Positions 21,724-34,043 of a stretch of 64,000 nucleotides of DNA are shown piece after piece (position 1 is the stretch's first letter; every line of letters starts with the position of its first letter). The position numbers and the translations under genes are program-made. Source of the DNA: Trichaptum fuscoviolaceum (Eukaryota > Basidiomycota > Agaricomycetes > Hymenochaetales > Trichaptaceae); assembly GCA_910574455.1 (NCBI GenBank), contig CAJSYZ010000004.1, positions 868,001 through 932,000 of the forward strand. Direction: 5' to 3'. The notes under the pieces were generated by a model, which had not been told where the DNA came from, did not search any database, and saw only the letters and a list, made by a program, of their open reading frames with translations.

Positions 21724-23954
21724 ATGGCTTCCGAGTCAGTGTCTCAGTGGAGCTTGTTCATTGTCTTCGTCAATGCAGGTCTCCTCTCACTTTGGATGTG
21801 CTGGAGATACCTACAGCCTGATGATAGGTTACCTCTTCCCCCGGGGCCACCTGCAGATCCGTTTATCGGTCACATCAGGGCTATACCTTCTTCATACCCT
21901 TGGAAGACATTTGCTGAGTGGGGGAAGCGTTGGGGTGAGTATCTGTCGTTATTTGCCCGAGTAGAGTGATCGAGTACTGATTTTTATCTTCAGGAGGTTT
22001 AATCAGCATTAATGTCTTTGGCAAGCCGATTATAATTATAAACGACTTGAAAACCGTACGCGAGCTTATGGATAAACGGGGAGCATTTTACTCAGATCGA
22101 CCCCGTTTCGTCTTGCACCGTGAGATGTAGTTGCATTCACCTCTAAATGCTCTTCAAGAAGCTAATTACCTACTAGAATGGGTTGGGATAAAACCATATC
22201 TTTTCTTCCTTATGGTCATAAATATCGCAGGCAGCGGAAGATGATGATGAAGCATTTCAATGAGCAAGCGGTAGTTCAATTCCGGTCAATTCAGCAAAGG
22301 GAACTGTATAAGTTGCTCAACAGTCTTCTCGACTCTCCCAAGAGCTTTTACTACCACATATTCAGGTGCAAGAGCCAGATAATTGACATCAAAAATGTGT
22401 TGACGTATGGATGCTGATCTAGGGCTACAGCATCAACGATAACAATGACAGCATACGGCTATGAAGTTGCTTCAGAAGATGATGCTTATGTGAAGCTCAT
22501 TGAGAAGGTCAATTTAATGACCGTTGAGCCTGGTGCTCCTGGCTCGACACTGCCCGACTTATTTCCGATTTGTGAGCAAAGTTCTACTTCATGTTTATTT
22601 GCGTTTCCGTGTATTGATCAAAGACTTACCTCTCAGTGCGATTCATCCCAAAATGGCTTCCTGGTGCTGGTTTCAAGCGTCGTGCCTTATTAGCGAATGA
22701 TCTCATCCAAGAGATGCTTGACATGCCTTTCAGATATGTTAAGCGGAACAGGGTATGTAGAGATATATTTCACTTGAAGCATCTAGCTGATAGTCAACAT
22801 AATTATTTAAGGCTGTAGGAACGGCAATACCTTCTTTTGTTTCATTCCTACTTGATGAGTATGACCGGCCAGATAATATCAATTCTGAACTAGAAGAAGA
22901 CATCAAAGCTGTGTCAGGGAATATATATTCAGGTAAGCCAACTACCTTGCAGCGTTTAGTGAGCTGCAAGCCAACGCAGGTCTGTTTTTTTTTCAGCGGG
23001 GGTCGAGGCTGTGAGTCTTTAAGTGTATGTTAGTCGTATGTGCGGCCTAATCGATTATTTAAATTAGACCATCTCCGTCAAGCTTTCATTCATACTCGCA
23101 ATGGTTCGCAATCAGGATGTAGTTAAGAAGGCCCAAGCTGAGATCGACCGTGTTGTAGGGCAAGTCCGTATGCCGACACTGGAAGATCGAGATCGCCTTC
23201 CATATATTGAATGTATCCTGAAAGAAACCTTACGGTACGTTAGCTCATTGACATCTATCCATAAGAGACTCTTCTCATCTAACTTTCAGATGGAATCCTC
23301 CTGGCCCTCTCTGTAAATAGAGTATTCTCTTATTTTCTCTCGAGGCCCTGACCGCTCTACGTTCTAGGTATTCCACATCGTGTAGAGAAAGATGACTCCT
23401 ACAACGGCATGCGAATTCCAAAGGGAGCAACAGTTATTCCTAACATATGGTCCGTTCATTCCATGACTGTACATCACAGCTTTTAAACTTCGCATTAGGC
23501 ATATAATGCGAGACGAGCAACACTATTTAGACCCCGATAAATATAACCCAGACCGTTTTCTCGAGAATGGGAAATTAAGGGAAAAAGAATGTGATCCGAA
23601 AAATGTAGTGTTTGGTTTCGGGCGCCGGTATGTTCCATTTGGTCTACTTGGTCGAATCCAGATTTAACATTACTCGTAGAATATGTCCTGGTCGATTCTT
23701 TGCGGAAGCGGGAATTTGGCTGACAATTGCAAGTGTTTTAGCTGCCTTCGACATAAAGCCTGTCCTTGATGATGGTGGCCATGAATGTATCCCACAAGCA
23801 AGATTTACATCAGGCTTCACCACGTGAGTAGCAGCTAACAACGCAGGATATGTGATAGACTGACAACAGATCCAGTCAACCGGAAGAGTTTCGTTGCAGG
23901 ATTACGCCTCGAAACGAAAACTATGTTCATCACGTTCGTCACGTCATTCTTTGA
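21724..23954 (+). CDS. Cytochrome P450 monooxygenase
   Basis: ER-anchored haem monooxygenase. The N-terminus MASESVSQWSLFIVFVNAGL starts a single hydrophobic anchor, followed by the proline hinge PLPPGPPADPFIGH. An in-frame ATG at 21643 would add 27 residues; I prefer 21724. Splicing by eye keeps the frame open throughout: WDKTISFLPYGHKYRRQRKM (C-helix), SAGVEATISVKLSF (I-helix, lacking the usual Asp-Thr-Thr), ECILKETLRWNPPGP (ExxR), YNPDRF, and the haem loop FGFGRRICPGRFFAEAG split by an intron after 23625. The stop is TGA 23952. About 13 introns and 500-520 residues are normal for basidiomycete P450s. The style (PPGP hinge, RRQRK) recalls the CYP64/O-methylsterigmatocystin oxidoreductase-like group. 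It could oxidise the prenylated product of the locus, but pseudogenes and repeats separate it from the other enzymes. Confidence 0.92.
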
Positions 23955-24350
23955 CTACGTCCAGACTGCTCTTTCCTCGAAATATTATGTGTTTTCGTTA
24001 TCTGTCATCTCTAGTGACGGTTAGACGTTTGCAGCGGTATTCGAGGAGGGTGTACAATTTTTGCATAGGCAGTCTTAGAATCTTGAATTTAGAGGATAGG
24101 TGAAATTTGATTGCCATTGAGTCTAACTTCAAAGCTGCGGTCCAGATCACCTTTGGATCATTGTGTGTTCTGCTGCAAACCAGCCAGCAGTCTGACTCTT
24201 AAATAGGGGTTACAAATTCAACTTGTGTCTCTTAGCATTGCGTCGGATGAGGCTTCTATCATACAGAATTGTTTTATGACAACACCCATAATCTACACAA
24301 TGTATAACTTGTTACTAGTGCCTATGCTGTCCCTGCAATTAGTTACATTT
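23955..24350. other. Convergent 3' intergenic region
   Basis: About 400 bp between the ends of the P450 (plus) and the dynamin-like gene (minus). It should hold both polyadenylation regions. AT-rich, with no gene or repeat evident. Confidence 0.4.
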
Positions 24351-27300
24351 TCACATCTGCAGGGTCCTCAATTCAGCCACAACCTTCTCCAGGGCTTCAA
24401 TCTTGGATATTAGATCTTTGCGTTCATAAGCAATCTGCGGGTCCTCTGCAAGCATGTGATCGAGACGGTTTAGACTCTCCACGGACCCGACCTTCAGATT
24501 CTGAACAAGTGAGAGCATTAGTTTCTGAGCAAGGCTTTGATTCAGGGAGTGCTCGACTGTGAGAGGTATGTAGTCGATGATTCTCTAAAAAATGACAGTG
24601 TTAGCATGTCGAGAGCCCAAGTAAAGGTTGGAGTTTAACAATCGGTATGGTATTCACCTTGTATGCAACCTGGAAGTACGCCCGAACATCCGCCATAACG
24701 ACAAGCTCCTCTTCAAACGGGTCCACTGGGGTCAATCGTGTAAGGTCGCTCTCATTCAGGTTTGCAAAGCCAAGGTCCTTCAAGGCACCTAATGCACGTT
24801 CAAGTGGCGGTATCTCTGAACTTCCATACACTCCCTTCTTCGATGGAGCTGCAGCATTGACAGTTTGAGCCTTGCGTAAGTAAAACTTGCGCACAATAAT
24901 TACATAAAATTATATTGTAAACTCACAAACTGTACTATAGTCCGCATATAATTGGGAAGGAAGTGACTCCTTCTCCGACAGCCTATATTCGTCTTCCTTC
25001 TTTCGAGCTTGCTTGTATCTCAGTAGCCACTTTTCGCGTACATACGAAAGATACTGTTCATTCAAAGTAAAAAGAGGGTATTTCTCAAGTTTGAGATTAT
25101 CTTCAATAGCGTGTAATGCTGTCTGCTTCTGCCTTGCAAATAGATCCATAACAAACGAACTCCATAATGACAAGTTAACACATAAGATGTTCAAAAGTAT
25201 AAATAATAGTAAGCTTACCAGATGTGAGATTTCAACTTTGGAAACCTGCTGAAGTGTTTATTGATGCAGAAATCAAGGGCACGCTCCACGCAGCCTGCCA
25301 CAGTTTCGAAGCAAGAAATGGTCGGTTTACTCCACAGGCGCGTGAAGCTTTCAATCAGTTCTTGTTTGGCTGTGAACGGAACATTGTTCGGAAGCTCCCA
25401 GCGCAAAGAACTGTATGTTCCGTGTGGGATAACCGTCAGCTACTGTGTATTAAGTATTGAGCGAAATTCCGAGAGAGCTTGCCTCTTAATAGCTTGCTTG
25501 ACATCTAGCAGGTCCTTGGGCTCCCCCCTCTTCCCATAGATCTGAATTTCATCATCGTCTTTGACTGACTCGAAAGGGTCTTCGTATTGTTCCCAGTTCA
25601 CAAATGGCCTGAAGTCAGGTGCTGTTTGCCGAATCTCGATTTTGAACCTTTCATATGTTGTGCGATTCTTTTGCACAAACGACTTTCCGCCGGCCGAGTA
25701 CTGGTCGACCTCATTCTTAGTTCGGCTCTCTGACCCTATAATGAAGCCTGTATCACCGCCTAGGACCATCTGCTCGAATTCCTGAGAGAACTCAGTGATA
25801 CGTCTGAGAACTTCTGTCGACGCATCAACTTGGAGCACCGGCGGAAGTCGCATAAGGCGTGTCTGGTACTCCGCCAGCTGTTTCTCAGCTTGGTCCCTCA
25901 AATTTGGTAGTCTGTGTCGTTCATTCAGGATAAGGGGCATTTTATGGGCAACCTTTGCTTACGTGTGGTCTAGGAGATCGGTCAAATGTCGACTCAAGTC
26001 AATCACGAGATGCTTGACTCCAAATCGCCCTTGGGCGTTGACATCCTTCCAAGGAGCAGTCGTCATGAAGAATCTGGATTCCATTTCCATTCTATCAGCG
26101 CGGGTTGGGTTGTCTGCTCGTTCAGCATCATCTGGGAGCTTAACACAATAGTAACCGTGACGGAGATGATGTGTCGTGTCCGTGTCTTCCCCTATGATCA
26201 AATCCCGCCATTTTCGACGCGCGGACAATGCACCAGCGGACAGTGTATCAGGTTTCGTCAAACTCCTGTAAGCCATTGTATGATCAGCGACGTACAATAA
26301 TGAGAGGCAGAAGTAGACACACCAATAGTCCGAGTTTTCTCACTATCCGACTCGAGTGCAAGGCGCATGGCACGCTGATTTTCCAAATCATCTAGCCCAA
26401 TGATGAGTTCTGGCTGCATCATTTTACTAAGGAAAAGAATTACCGCTCATCGGAATGGTAACAAGCATCAGGCAATTTCCTGAGATGTTGGACTGGACGA
26501 GATCCTCAACAATCTGTACGATCTGCGGTTCCTCATTCTGTATGAGCCCTTTTGATGTAATGTAAGTTTTCATTGCTTAACATAAGCTAATGGCGTACCT
26601 GGAAGGTCAACGAACGATAAGTCGACTCCATCCTCGTTCGTGATCTCCACGACTACAACATTCTTGGAGAATTTCAACGTTCCCGAAGCAAAGGCCTGCG
26701 GCGTTCGATAGAACTGGAGCTCCTCCCCCGTTTTCGACAAGAAACTATCTGCATCCTTGTCGGGATTCAGGATGGCCACCTGAGCTTGACGGAGCACTAG
26801 TTCAACATCGTCGATGTCATATATGACTGGCCCAAACTCGACGGTCCGGACTTGGTTCGTAGGCAGGCGGGCGCCGGCTGCATCATATTCAAAACGCAAC
26901 CAGATGGTGCACGACCACGGACCAGGTTCGCCAATAAGATTTACCTCCATCGGACACCTGTACTAGATTTATACAGAATCTCTGGTCCTGAAGGCATACG
27001 GACTTACCTTGTACACGTCCCACTGTCTCGTGGCACACGAATCTGAGATTAAGATGTAATCAAAGAATGGTATGATTTTCTGAAGCGAACAACTTACATC
27101 GCTCACAGCCTCCACTAAGGAACTGCAAATCCAAGCGTGTAAGCTTCAGTTCCAAGGTCTGAATGTCGCAACATTACCTCTTCCCAGCAGACTGTCCGCC
27201 AATCACGGCTATCCTCGGAACATCGATGAAGGCCTGCGCACTTAGAAAAGACCACATATTTAGTAGACTCCGAAGGAGAATCAAAGAGAGAGGACATACC

Positions 27301-27379
27301 CCATATCCCTAAGCGTCTGCGCTATCTTCATATAGCGTTTTGCCTTGGAGGCATAATCGGTCGTAGCGATATTCACCAT
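24351..27379 (-). CDS. Dynamin-like large GTPase, paralogue A
   Basis: Mechanochemical GTPase of the dynamin superfamily acting on membranes. Start is ATG 27379 (MVNIATTDYASKAKRYMKIA). G1 is IAVIGGQSAGKSSLVEAVSD, rebuilt across an intron that splits the second Ser. RVPRDSGTCTR gives the switch I region. G3 is VDLSFVDLPGTP (about 26600) and G4 is LTKPDTLSAGAL (about 26260). A middle/stalk region follows (QVDASTEVLRRITEFSQEF; ELPNNVPFTAKQELIESFT), then LFARQKQTALHAIEDNLKLE, YFQVAYKVNTIPIV and a GED-like end EALEKVVAELRTLQM, TGA 24351. All catalytic motifs are intact. No PH domain or mitochondrial presequence is visible, so it resembles the expanded Mx/DRP-like proteins of Agaricomycetes rather than Vps1, Dnm1 or Mgm1. 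A close paralogue lies at 57601-60533. Confidence 0.9.
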
Positions 27380-28592
27380 TGTCTAGTGAAGTCTGTTGAG
27401 GTGGATATTACTGAGTTGAATACAGAGACTATGGTTGCTGATAATGCACCAATATGTTTTGGAGGCTGAAAGGCTGGCTGCTTTATAGCTTTCCAGAGTC
27501 GAGCACAGCGCATAAACAAGAACTCCATTTCAAGCAAGTCGTCGATCTTGAGAGGTCTTCCCCGAGGATAGTGTGACTGACGCAAGAGGAGTGAGACTCG
27601 GTTCGTATCGTCATTCTCGCGAACACTACGGAGCTAGGCAAGAAGCATATCTTGCGGGTGGTGGTATCAACAGAGGAGTAGTTAGCGCTAGCTCACTAGG
27701 ACGGTTTTTGGAAGTTCGGAAGCGATGAGAGAAGTTCGTGCACATGAAGTCGAGGCATAAACGTTATCCACCCAAGGAAGAGCATAGGGAAGACTGAATG
27801 CTCACTTTAAATCAAAGGAGATACGTTTTTCTTCCTATTCGCAGCTCCGTCCCATAGTCATGCAGTGTCTCTGTAGTACGAGTCAGAGGGAATCAATGGG
27901 AGTAGTAACTGAGGACCGAACCTCCGAGTCTAGGTATCACCGTGATCAGCCTGCCTCATCGCTGACTTCTCTTCGAACCGGTGCCCCAACTCCAGTATTC
28001 ATAAAAGTAAGTTTGGTGCACAGGATGGCCTCAGAGCTAGAAGCAAGATAGGCTGTGCACAATGTCGAATCAAACCAAGGAACCTTAGGAAGCTTCGATT
28101 TCCAGATATCGTGCAAACATAGTTAACGGCGCACAGCGTTGGACTGACGCGCTGAAGTTTTAGGGCGCTAAAGATAATTAAGGACTTTCAGTCAGCACGG
28201 CCTCATCATCGAGAATAGATAACTGAAAGTGGATGGACCACGAGATAGGCACAAGCACCAGCTAGGTAACCTTCTTTTCATCCAGTACGGAAGCCGTATG
28301 CTGACGATGCTGGTGCGTGTTCAGATTGCCTCGTGCAGGTGAACTGCGGATCCAGCATACTAGGCGCGTGGAGTAACTGGCGATGCGCATTTATCCACTT
28401 CTTGTTCTTCATCTCATCACAAGTCTTGGATTACAATAGCGTCCGTAAAGCCAGGAGATCGCTGGTTTCAAACACCGCATCCATAAAATGCATCCATGAT
28501 AGCAATATGTTGAAATTTAAAGTACACTATTAATACTTACTAAATTAAAGACCATAAATAGCTTATACGCAAGAAAGCAAAGTAATCGAAGC
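27380..28592. promoter_or_regulatory. Upstream region of dynamin A; 3' flank of the PTR2 gene
   Basis: About 1.2 kb. It should contain the promoter of the minus-strand dynamin gene and the terminator of the PTR2 gene. ORFs at 27373-27585 (minus) and 27860-28051 (plus) lack motifs. No repeat is obvious. Confidence 0.4.
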
Positions 28593-30545
28593 CTAGTGGT
28601 GCAAATCCTCTTCGCTTTCATGCCCCTCCTTCCCAATAGCATTCTCATCGTCCTCTGTAAATAAAGAAATGAATAATTACTCCAGCAAAGATGACACAAA
28701 AAGACGTACCGAACTTGTCGCGGCGCCAGAAGCATAGGTAGAAGGCATTACCAGCGATGAAAGTGACAATTGCAATCCCAGTGTAGTTTCCTACGAGCTT
28801 GGGATCCTGGGCGACGGGAGAAAGCGCAGCATTGATCGCCTGGAGATCGTGGGTTAGAACTAAGCTTTATCAGCCAACTAGATAGTTAATAGACCCACAT
28901 TTCCAATAGCAGTCATGAAGAGGAAGACACTCATGACGACGGACTTCATCCGTTTAGGAGCCTTGTTGTACGCGTATTCGAGGCCTGTAATAGACGCGAA
29001 GATTTCCGAGATCGCGATGAGGACGTAGCTCGGAATTTGCAGCCAGACGTTGAGCGAGCTGGGCGTATCGCATGTGCTGACGAACTCTCCACACGGATTC
29101 GTCTTGTAGATGTAGTGCTGCAAGACCGCGCTGTACACCATCGCGGCTGCGCCGAACATGAAGCCGAGCCAGATACGCGCAATCGGGCGGATGACGAAGC
29201 CCATTCTCCGCAAGCCGGGGTAGACGAGCATGTCCATGACAGGGATGAAAACGATAAGCGCAATGGGGTCGAAGTTCTGCAGAAGATCATTCGGGGTGCC
29301 ATTCGTCGTCATCGTCGCCGCCATCGAGACCAAGTTTGTCGTGATCTGGTTGTAGGCAATCCAGTAGAGCGGGAAGAATAGGAAGATTTGGCAAGCGCGC
29401 GCGGTGCGCCCCACCTCCGAGACGAAGTCGTCATCCCAGGTGATGTAGGAGCTCGAAGTATTCTTGGTCTCGGCATCACCGTGCTCGTGGATGTACGAGG
29501 GCTTTGCGCGTTCCCAGACGCCCGAATCTCTGGTCTCCCTGATGAACCGCAAGGGGCTCTTCCAGAATCCGCCCAATGCAATACGTGCCACACGCCAGGT
29601 CTCAACGACTACGCTCCCACGGGGAGGGACCCTATGGTACAGGTTCGCTCCTCCGACGAGAACAATGGGCGTGAGGACGAATACGGCAGTCGGAAGAAGG
29701 AACGCAGCCCAGAAGCCAACTCGCCGCTCCAGTTGAGTGGTTGCAATGGCAGAAAGCGAGCCAACGTTGATACACCAGTAGAACAGGTTGTAAATGCGTG
29801 AGATCGTGACATTCGGGTCAACGATGACTCGTTCACCGGAGGGAAGAGTGCGGATGGAGAGGGTAGTGGTGCGGTACTGATCCGCAACGAGAGGGGAGAC
29901 ATTTGCTAGATAAAGAGAAGCTAGTCAGTGAAGAGCATGTACAGGATAAGAACTCAATTAACCTTTGATTCCGCCAGTCCCTAACGCCACAACAATCGCA
30001 CCAACAATCCAACCAGGGAGGCCAGCGCCAGCCTTCAACGCAGTCGGTACACTCGTCGCCGTTATGATCAACAAGCCGATGAAGTAGATGAGGCAGAAGA
30101 CAGTGATGGTCTTGTACCGGCCCCACTTTGCGTCCGCAATGATTGCGCCCATGATCGGGAAGATGTAGGCAAGGAACGAGAACATCTGCTGCAGCCCTGT
30201 AGCTGTCGTCTGCCCACGGCCGAGGGCACCTGCTGGCTGAGAAGATGTTGCAGAAACGGGGGCACCAGAACCAGACCCGCCGGCTGGCAAGGGGTTCTGG
30301 ATGTAATTCTGGAAGACACCAGATAGACCATAGAAAGCGAAGCGTTCGCAGAGCTCGACAACGACGATTGTGAAAGCAGCGAAGGGGATGTGGTCCGAGA
30401 CACGGCGGAGAGTAGCCTTCTCCTCGTCTGTCGGCTGTGGTAGATCGTCTACCTCTTCATGGTGGCTCTGGATCTTGTGGCCCTTCTTCTTCTCGTCTAG
30501 CGTTTCCTCCGCCTGGACCATATCTACGCCGCGTTCTGTCGCCAT
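28593..30545 (-). CDS. PTR2-type proton-coupled di/tripeptide transporter (POT family)
   Basis: Plasma-membrane symporter importing di- and tripeptides with protons. From ATG 30545 the protein begins MATERGVDMVQAEETL. An in-frame upstream ATG at 30674 would add about 43 residues of unusual sequence, so the downstream start is preferred. The first signature region ELCERFAFYGLSGVFQNYIQ is followed by FPIMGAIIADAKWGRYKTI, with GTGGIKANVSPLVADQY spanning the intron at 29908-29962 and FYWCINVGSLSAIATTQLE. Then come a long cytosolic loop, YWIAYNQITTNLVSMAA, and C-terminal helices through LQIPSYVLIAISEIFASITG and NAFYLCFWRR. Two more introns lead to an acidic tail ending EEDLHH, TAG 28593. Length about 590 residues with 12 predicted helices, normal for fungal PTR2. 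Intact. Confidence 0.93.
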
Positions 30546-32581
30546 GATCAGAGAAGAAGTCGTTGGAGCAATGTCCGTCTCTCTGAGCGGTATGTAGTCA
30601 TTATATATGTTCTGAGCAGGCCTGCCGCCGAACGCTCCAGTCAACCATCGCATAAGGCGCACAAGCTCCGCCATATGGTTCTGCGGCACATCCAGACGTC
30701 AGAGAGTCAGCTGGTTGTGGAAGTATGACAAGCAGGAAACATAGCACGAGGAAGTCGGTGACGTCCACGGGGCCGTCCTTCTCGTTCCCAAGATACAAGG
30801 ACATCGTGATGGGGGTGCCGCATGAAACCTGTTTGGTGTATGTTTCCCAGGGATCTTTGTTGCTGTTTATTGTCTCTCCTCTCCTAACATCCGACTTGCG
30901 ACTTGTGCATTCCTTCTCATGTGTATCTGCTTTCCTAGAATTCCCTTTTTGCCGCCCCCTGGAACCAGGATGGAGAAGGCAAACCTTTTTCAAACGCAGA
31001 GCGGTGTCTCAAGCTCCCGCGACCGAGGCTGAGGCCTACGTTCCCGGACCAGGCTCTACATCCATGCGCAGATCTTCGGAGGCATACGCTACGATAACGT
31101 CCACCGGTACGGAAACACGTTCGGGGCCCTTCATCGAGGAGATAAGAAGATACCGTGGCGCTCCAGAGTCGTATGAATCGTCATCGAGGACAAATAAATT
31201 ATACGTCGGAAGCAGAATCTCACGAGAACAAAGCCGACCCGAGATCTCGATCCTCTCGGAGCATAACTCTTCACAACGACGGGACTAGATCTCAGGAGAC
31301 CTGTAGTATGTAGTGATAGTTGTCAGTCCGTAGAAGTCTGTCTGGTTCCAGCAACGACACTGGCATATGAAATAATTGGTCATTTGGAAATTCTTATTTT
31401 TAGATATATGCAATAGCTCTCTGCTTACCGTACGCTGCGCCGGGGCACAATCGGATGTGTCGCATGCACTTAATAAGTAACTTTAGCTACCGGACTCACT
31501 CGCAACTCCCTCTGTGAGCAAGCGAGAGCAATTATGAGGTGCAATTGTGAATGCACCTACCTTTCTCCGTTTAAAACGCTGTCTTCCCTACCTTTGTGAA
31601 CAGCGTTAACATTACAGTAGTAGTGTAGCTGCTTTTAAAGTTAGCATATTTACGATACTTCCATGTGTGCCCCCGATGACCTTGTACAAAAGCGCTATAT
31701 CAAATCATCATAGCCCATTCGAATGTTATCAAGAACATTTGCATCTGTCTTTGAGAAACATATTTTATGGCGAGATTGCTTCACGTAGTCAGCTCTAGAT
31801 TACTTATAATTGTACTTATGGTGTCGTCGGCATGTCTCATAATATTGATATAAGCAATCGGTATATTATCAATAACTACAAAGTAGTGCGCACTCACCTC
31901 CATGATAGATGGAACTTGCATCCTCTGAGTTTCGTTTATTATATGTAGGGCACATGCGGTGTAGTGGGGACCATCAAGAATTCGTGATAACAAACTCTGA
32001 ACACCCTTGTCATGCATCTCATAGCGTCTCGACAAATGTGAAGAGGATGGATGGAACAGCAGCAGCTCGAGAACGAAGGAAATTCATACGAGAAAGCTTA
32101 GCTAGGCTACGGTCAGTAACTGCCAGTGATGTCGCGAAGTTGATGCGCATATAGCCAGCGCATACACTCAATGTAGCTACGCACGATGTCAAGAGCTATA
32201 AGCTGTCGCATAATTAGGAAGACGTCAGACTCGAGGAAGAGGCAAGGTTGACAGTGTTCCCGAAGCGCGCATAGAAGAAGCAAGGAATATTGCCAGGTTG
32301 AGAGAAGTACGGTTAGCAAATCCATCCGGAGAAGGTCGAGAAGCCACAGAAATGCCGTAGATATATTAGACCGTGCTGACGAAAGCGACAGACTCTGAAC
32401 GCTGATCTGCAGGACACTACGAGTCGGGCTGGCATTCAAATTATGACTGCCAACAACCGATCGGGCCTGGGAGAGCGAGAGTCCGGAACATTCCGATCGG
32501 CGACGAGCTTTCTTGCCTTAGAGATGGTGGTGGTACGAGAGAAAGAGAGAGCGGGGGGGTTCTCGACCTCGTCCTTGCCAA
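30546..32581. other. Intergenic between PTR2 and the giant transposon
   Basis: About 2 kb. A 187-codon plus-strand ORF at 30725-31288 has a Ser/Thr/Arg-rich second half but no motif and no supporting exons; it could be a small orphan gene but I do not call it. The first 150 bp probably include the PTR2 promoter. From 31300 to 32580 I see only short motif-less ORFs on both strands. Confidence 0.35.
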
Positions 32582-32593
32582 TGCAAGCTTTAT
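32582..32593. repeat. Left copy of 12-bp target-site duplication
   Basis: TGCAAGCTTTAT directly precedes the left end of the giant element and recurs exactly at 54519-54530, just past the right end. A 9-12-bp duplication fits the MULE superfamily. One or two bases at the junction are ambiguous (11 or 12 bp). Confidence 0.85.
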
Positions 32594-33692
32594 CGAAAAT
32601 AGGAGTCTGCCCTGAACATATTGAGGTCACCCGTTCGGGATTGAGGTCAACCTTTTAAAGTAATCGAAGTCAACCCAAGGAAGTAATCGAAGTCAACCTT
32701 CTTGTTTAGTAGGAAGTAATTGATATCAACCCAAAATAGTATTCCAAGTCAACCTCTTTTTAAATATGCGTCAACCTTTTTCAAAATAGAAGTCAACCAT
32801 TTTCGAATTAGATATCAGCCAGTTTAAAAATAGAGGTCAGCCGTTTTCAAAATGGAAGTCAACATTTCGAAGTTTTCCATATCAACCCGCCAAAGTAAAG
32901 CAAATCAAACTAAAAGTATTTGAATCCAACCGATCCAAGTAATGTAACTCATCCTGTAAGTAATGGGAGCCAGCCCAACAGAGTATCACAAATCAGCCTG
33001 TCAAAAATACAAGTCACCCAGAAAGTATTCAATATCAACCCGTCTGAGTATTGCAAGGCCACCTGCAATAAATATAAGTCAGCCTGAAAGAATTCTAAAA
33101 CAGCCTAAAAGAATTTGAAACCAGCCGAAACATATATTGCAAGTCAGCATTCAAGATATGTAAGTCAGCCTGAAAGTATTTGAAGTCAACCTTGACGAGT
33201 AATGCAAACTACCCCTTCAGAAATACTGGTCAGCCCAAAAGTAATGTAAGTCAACCTTTGAGTATTTCAACACACCCAGAAAGTATTTGTTATCAACCTG
33301 TCTAAGTAATAGTAGTCCGCCTACAAGAAATATAAGTCAACCCAAAAGTATTCGAAGTCAGCCTTGTAAAGTAAACCAAGTCAGCCTGCAAGAATTGCAA
33401 GTCACCCAGAAAGTATTCGGAACCAGCCCAGGCAAGTAATGCAAGTCAACCTGCAAGTATGCGAAGTCACCCTGAAAGTATTCGGAACCAACCGAGGCAA
33501 GTAATGCAAGTCAACCTGCAAGAATTCGAAGTCACCCTGAAAGTATTCGGAACCAACCGAGGCAAGTAATGCAAGTCAACCTGCAAGAATTCGAAGTCAA
33601 CCTTGACAGAACAACTAGGACAGAATATGCTATATCTCCTCAACCACTGATCCGTTTTCTACGAAACTACCACGATTCGAAAGCTCTCTGAA
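32594..33692 (+). repeat. Left terminal inverted repeat of the giant MULE (satellite-like)
   Basis: The terminal 18 nt is followed by about 1 kb of imperfect repeats of a short unit built around AAGTCAACC or GTCACCC with AAGTAATGC, AAGTATTCG and CAAGAATTCG spacers. Near 33440-33600 they resolve into a longer unit of about 65 bp, repeated two to three times almost identically. The last about 70 bp are unique and match the other end inverted (GACAGAATATGCTAT; ACGAAACTACCACGATTCG). Such arrays may be clustered transposase-binding sites. Confidence 0.85.
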
Positions 33693-34043
33693 AGTAGAAT
33701 ATTGTAACGGATACGCAAAACGGCGTTTGGAGAAAATTTCAATTGCGCGTGGATGAAGAGTTGTTGACCACGTATACTGTAATTATTGCGAGGCAGACTT
33801 GCTGCGACTTCATGCAGCCTTATTCTCTCTGTCTGAAATGATACAAACAATGGTATCTGCATTCAACCAAGACATGTACAATCACTTACTCATATGATCG
33901 ACTGCAACGTTTATAGGGACACATCCTAAGTCGAGTACTTTGGCACTGAGCATTTCTGTAAGAAGTGACATTGAGTCTTCTGCTTGCACAAGGAATTAAC
34001 ACAAATCTACTCCAACGCATTAATACATACTATGTATGGTATC

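Noticed and set aside
30725..31288. 187-residue protein gene
   Set aside because: It has no motif, and its first part overlaps the likely PTR2 promoter or 5' UTR; a transcript would be needed to call it.
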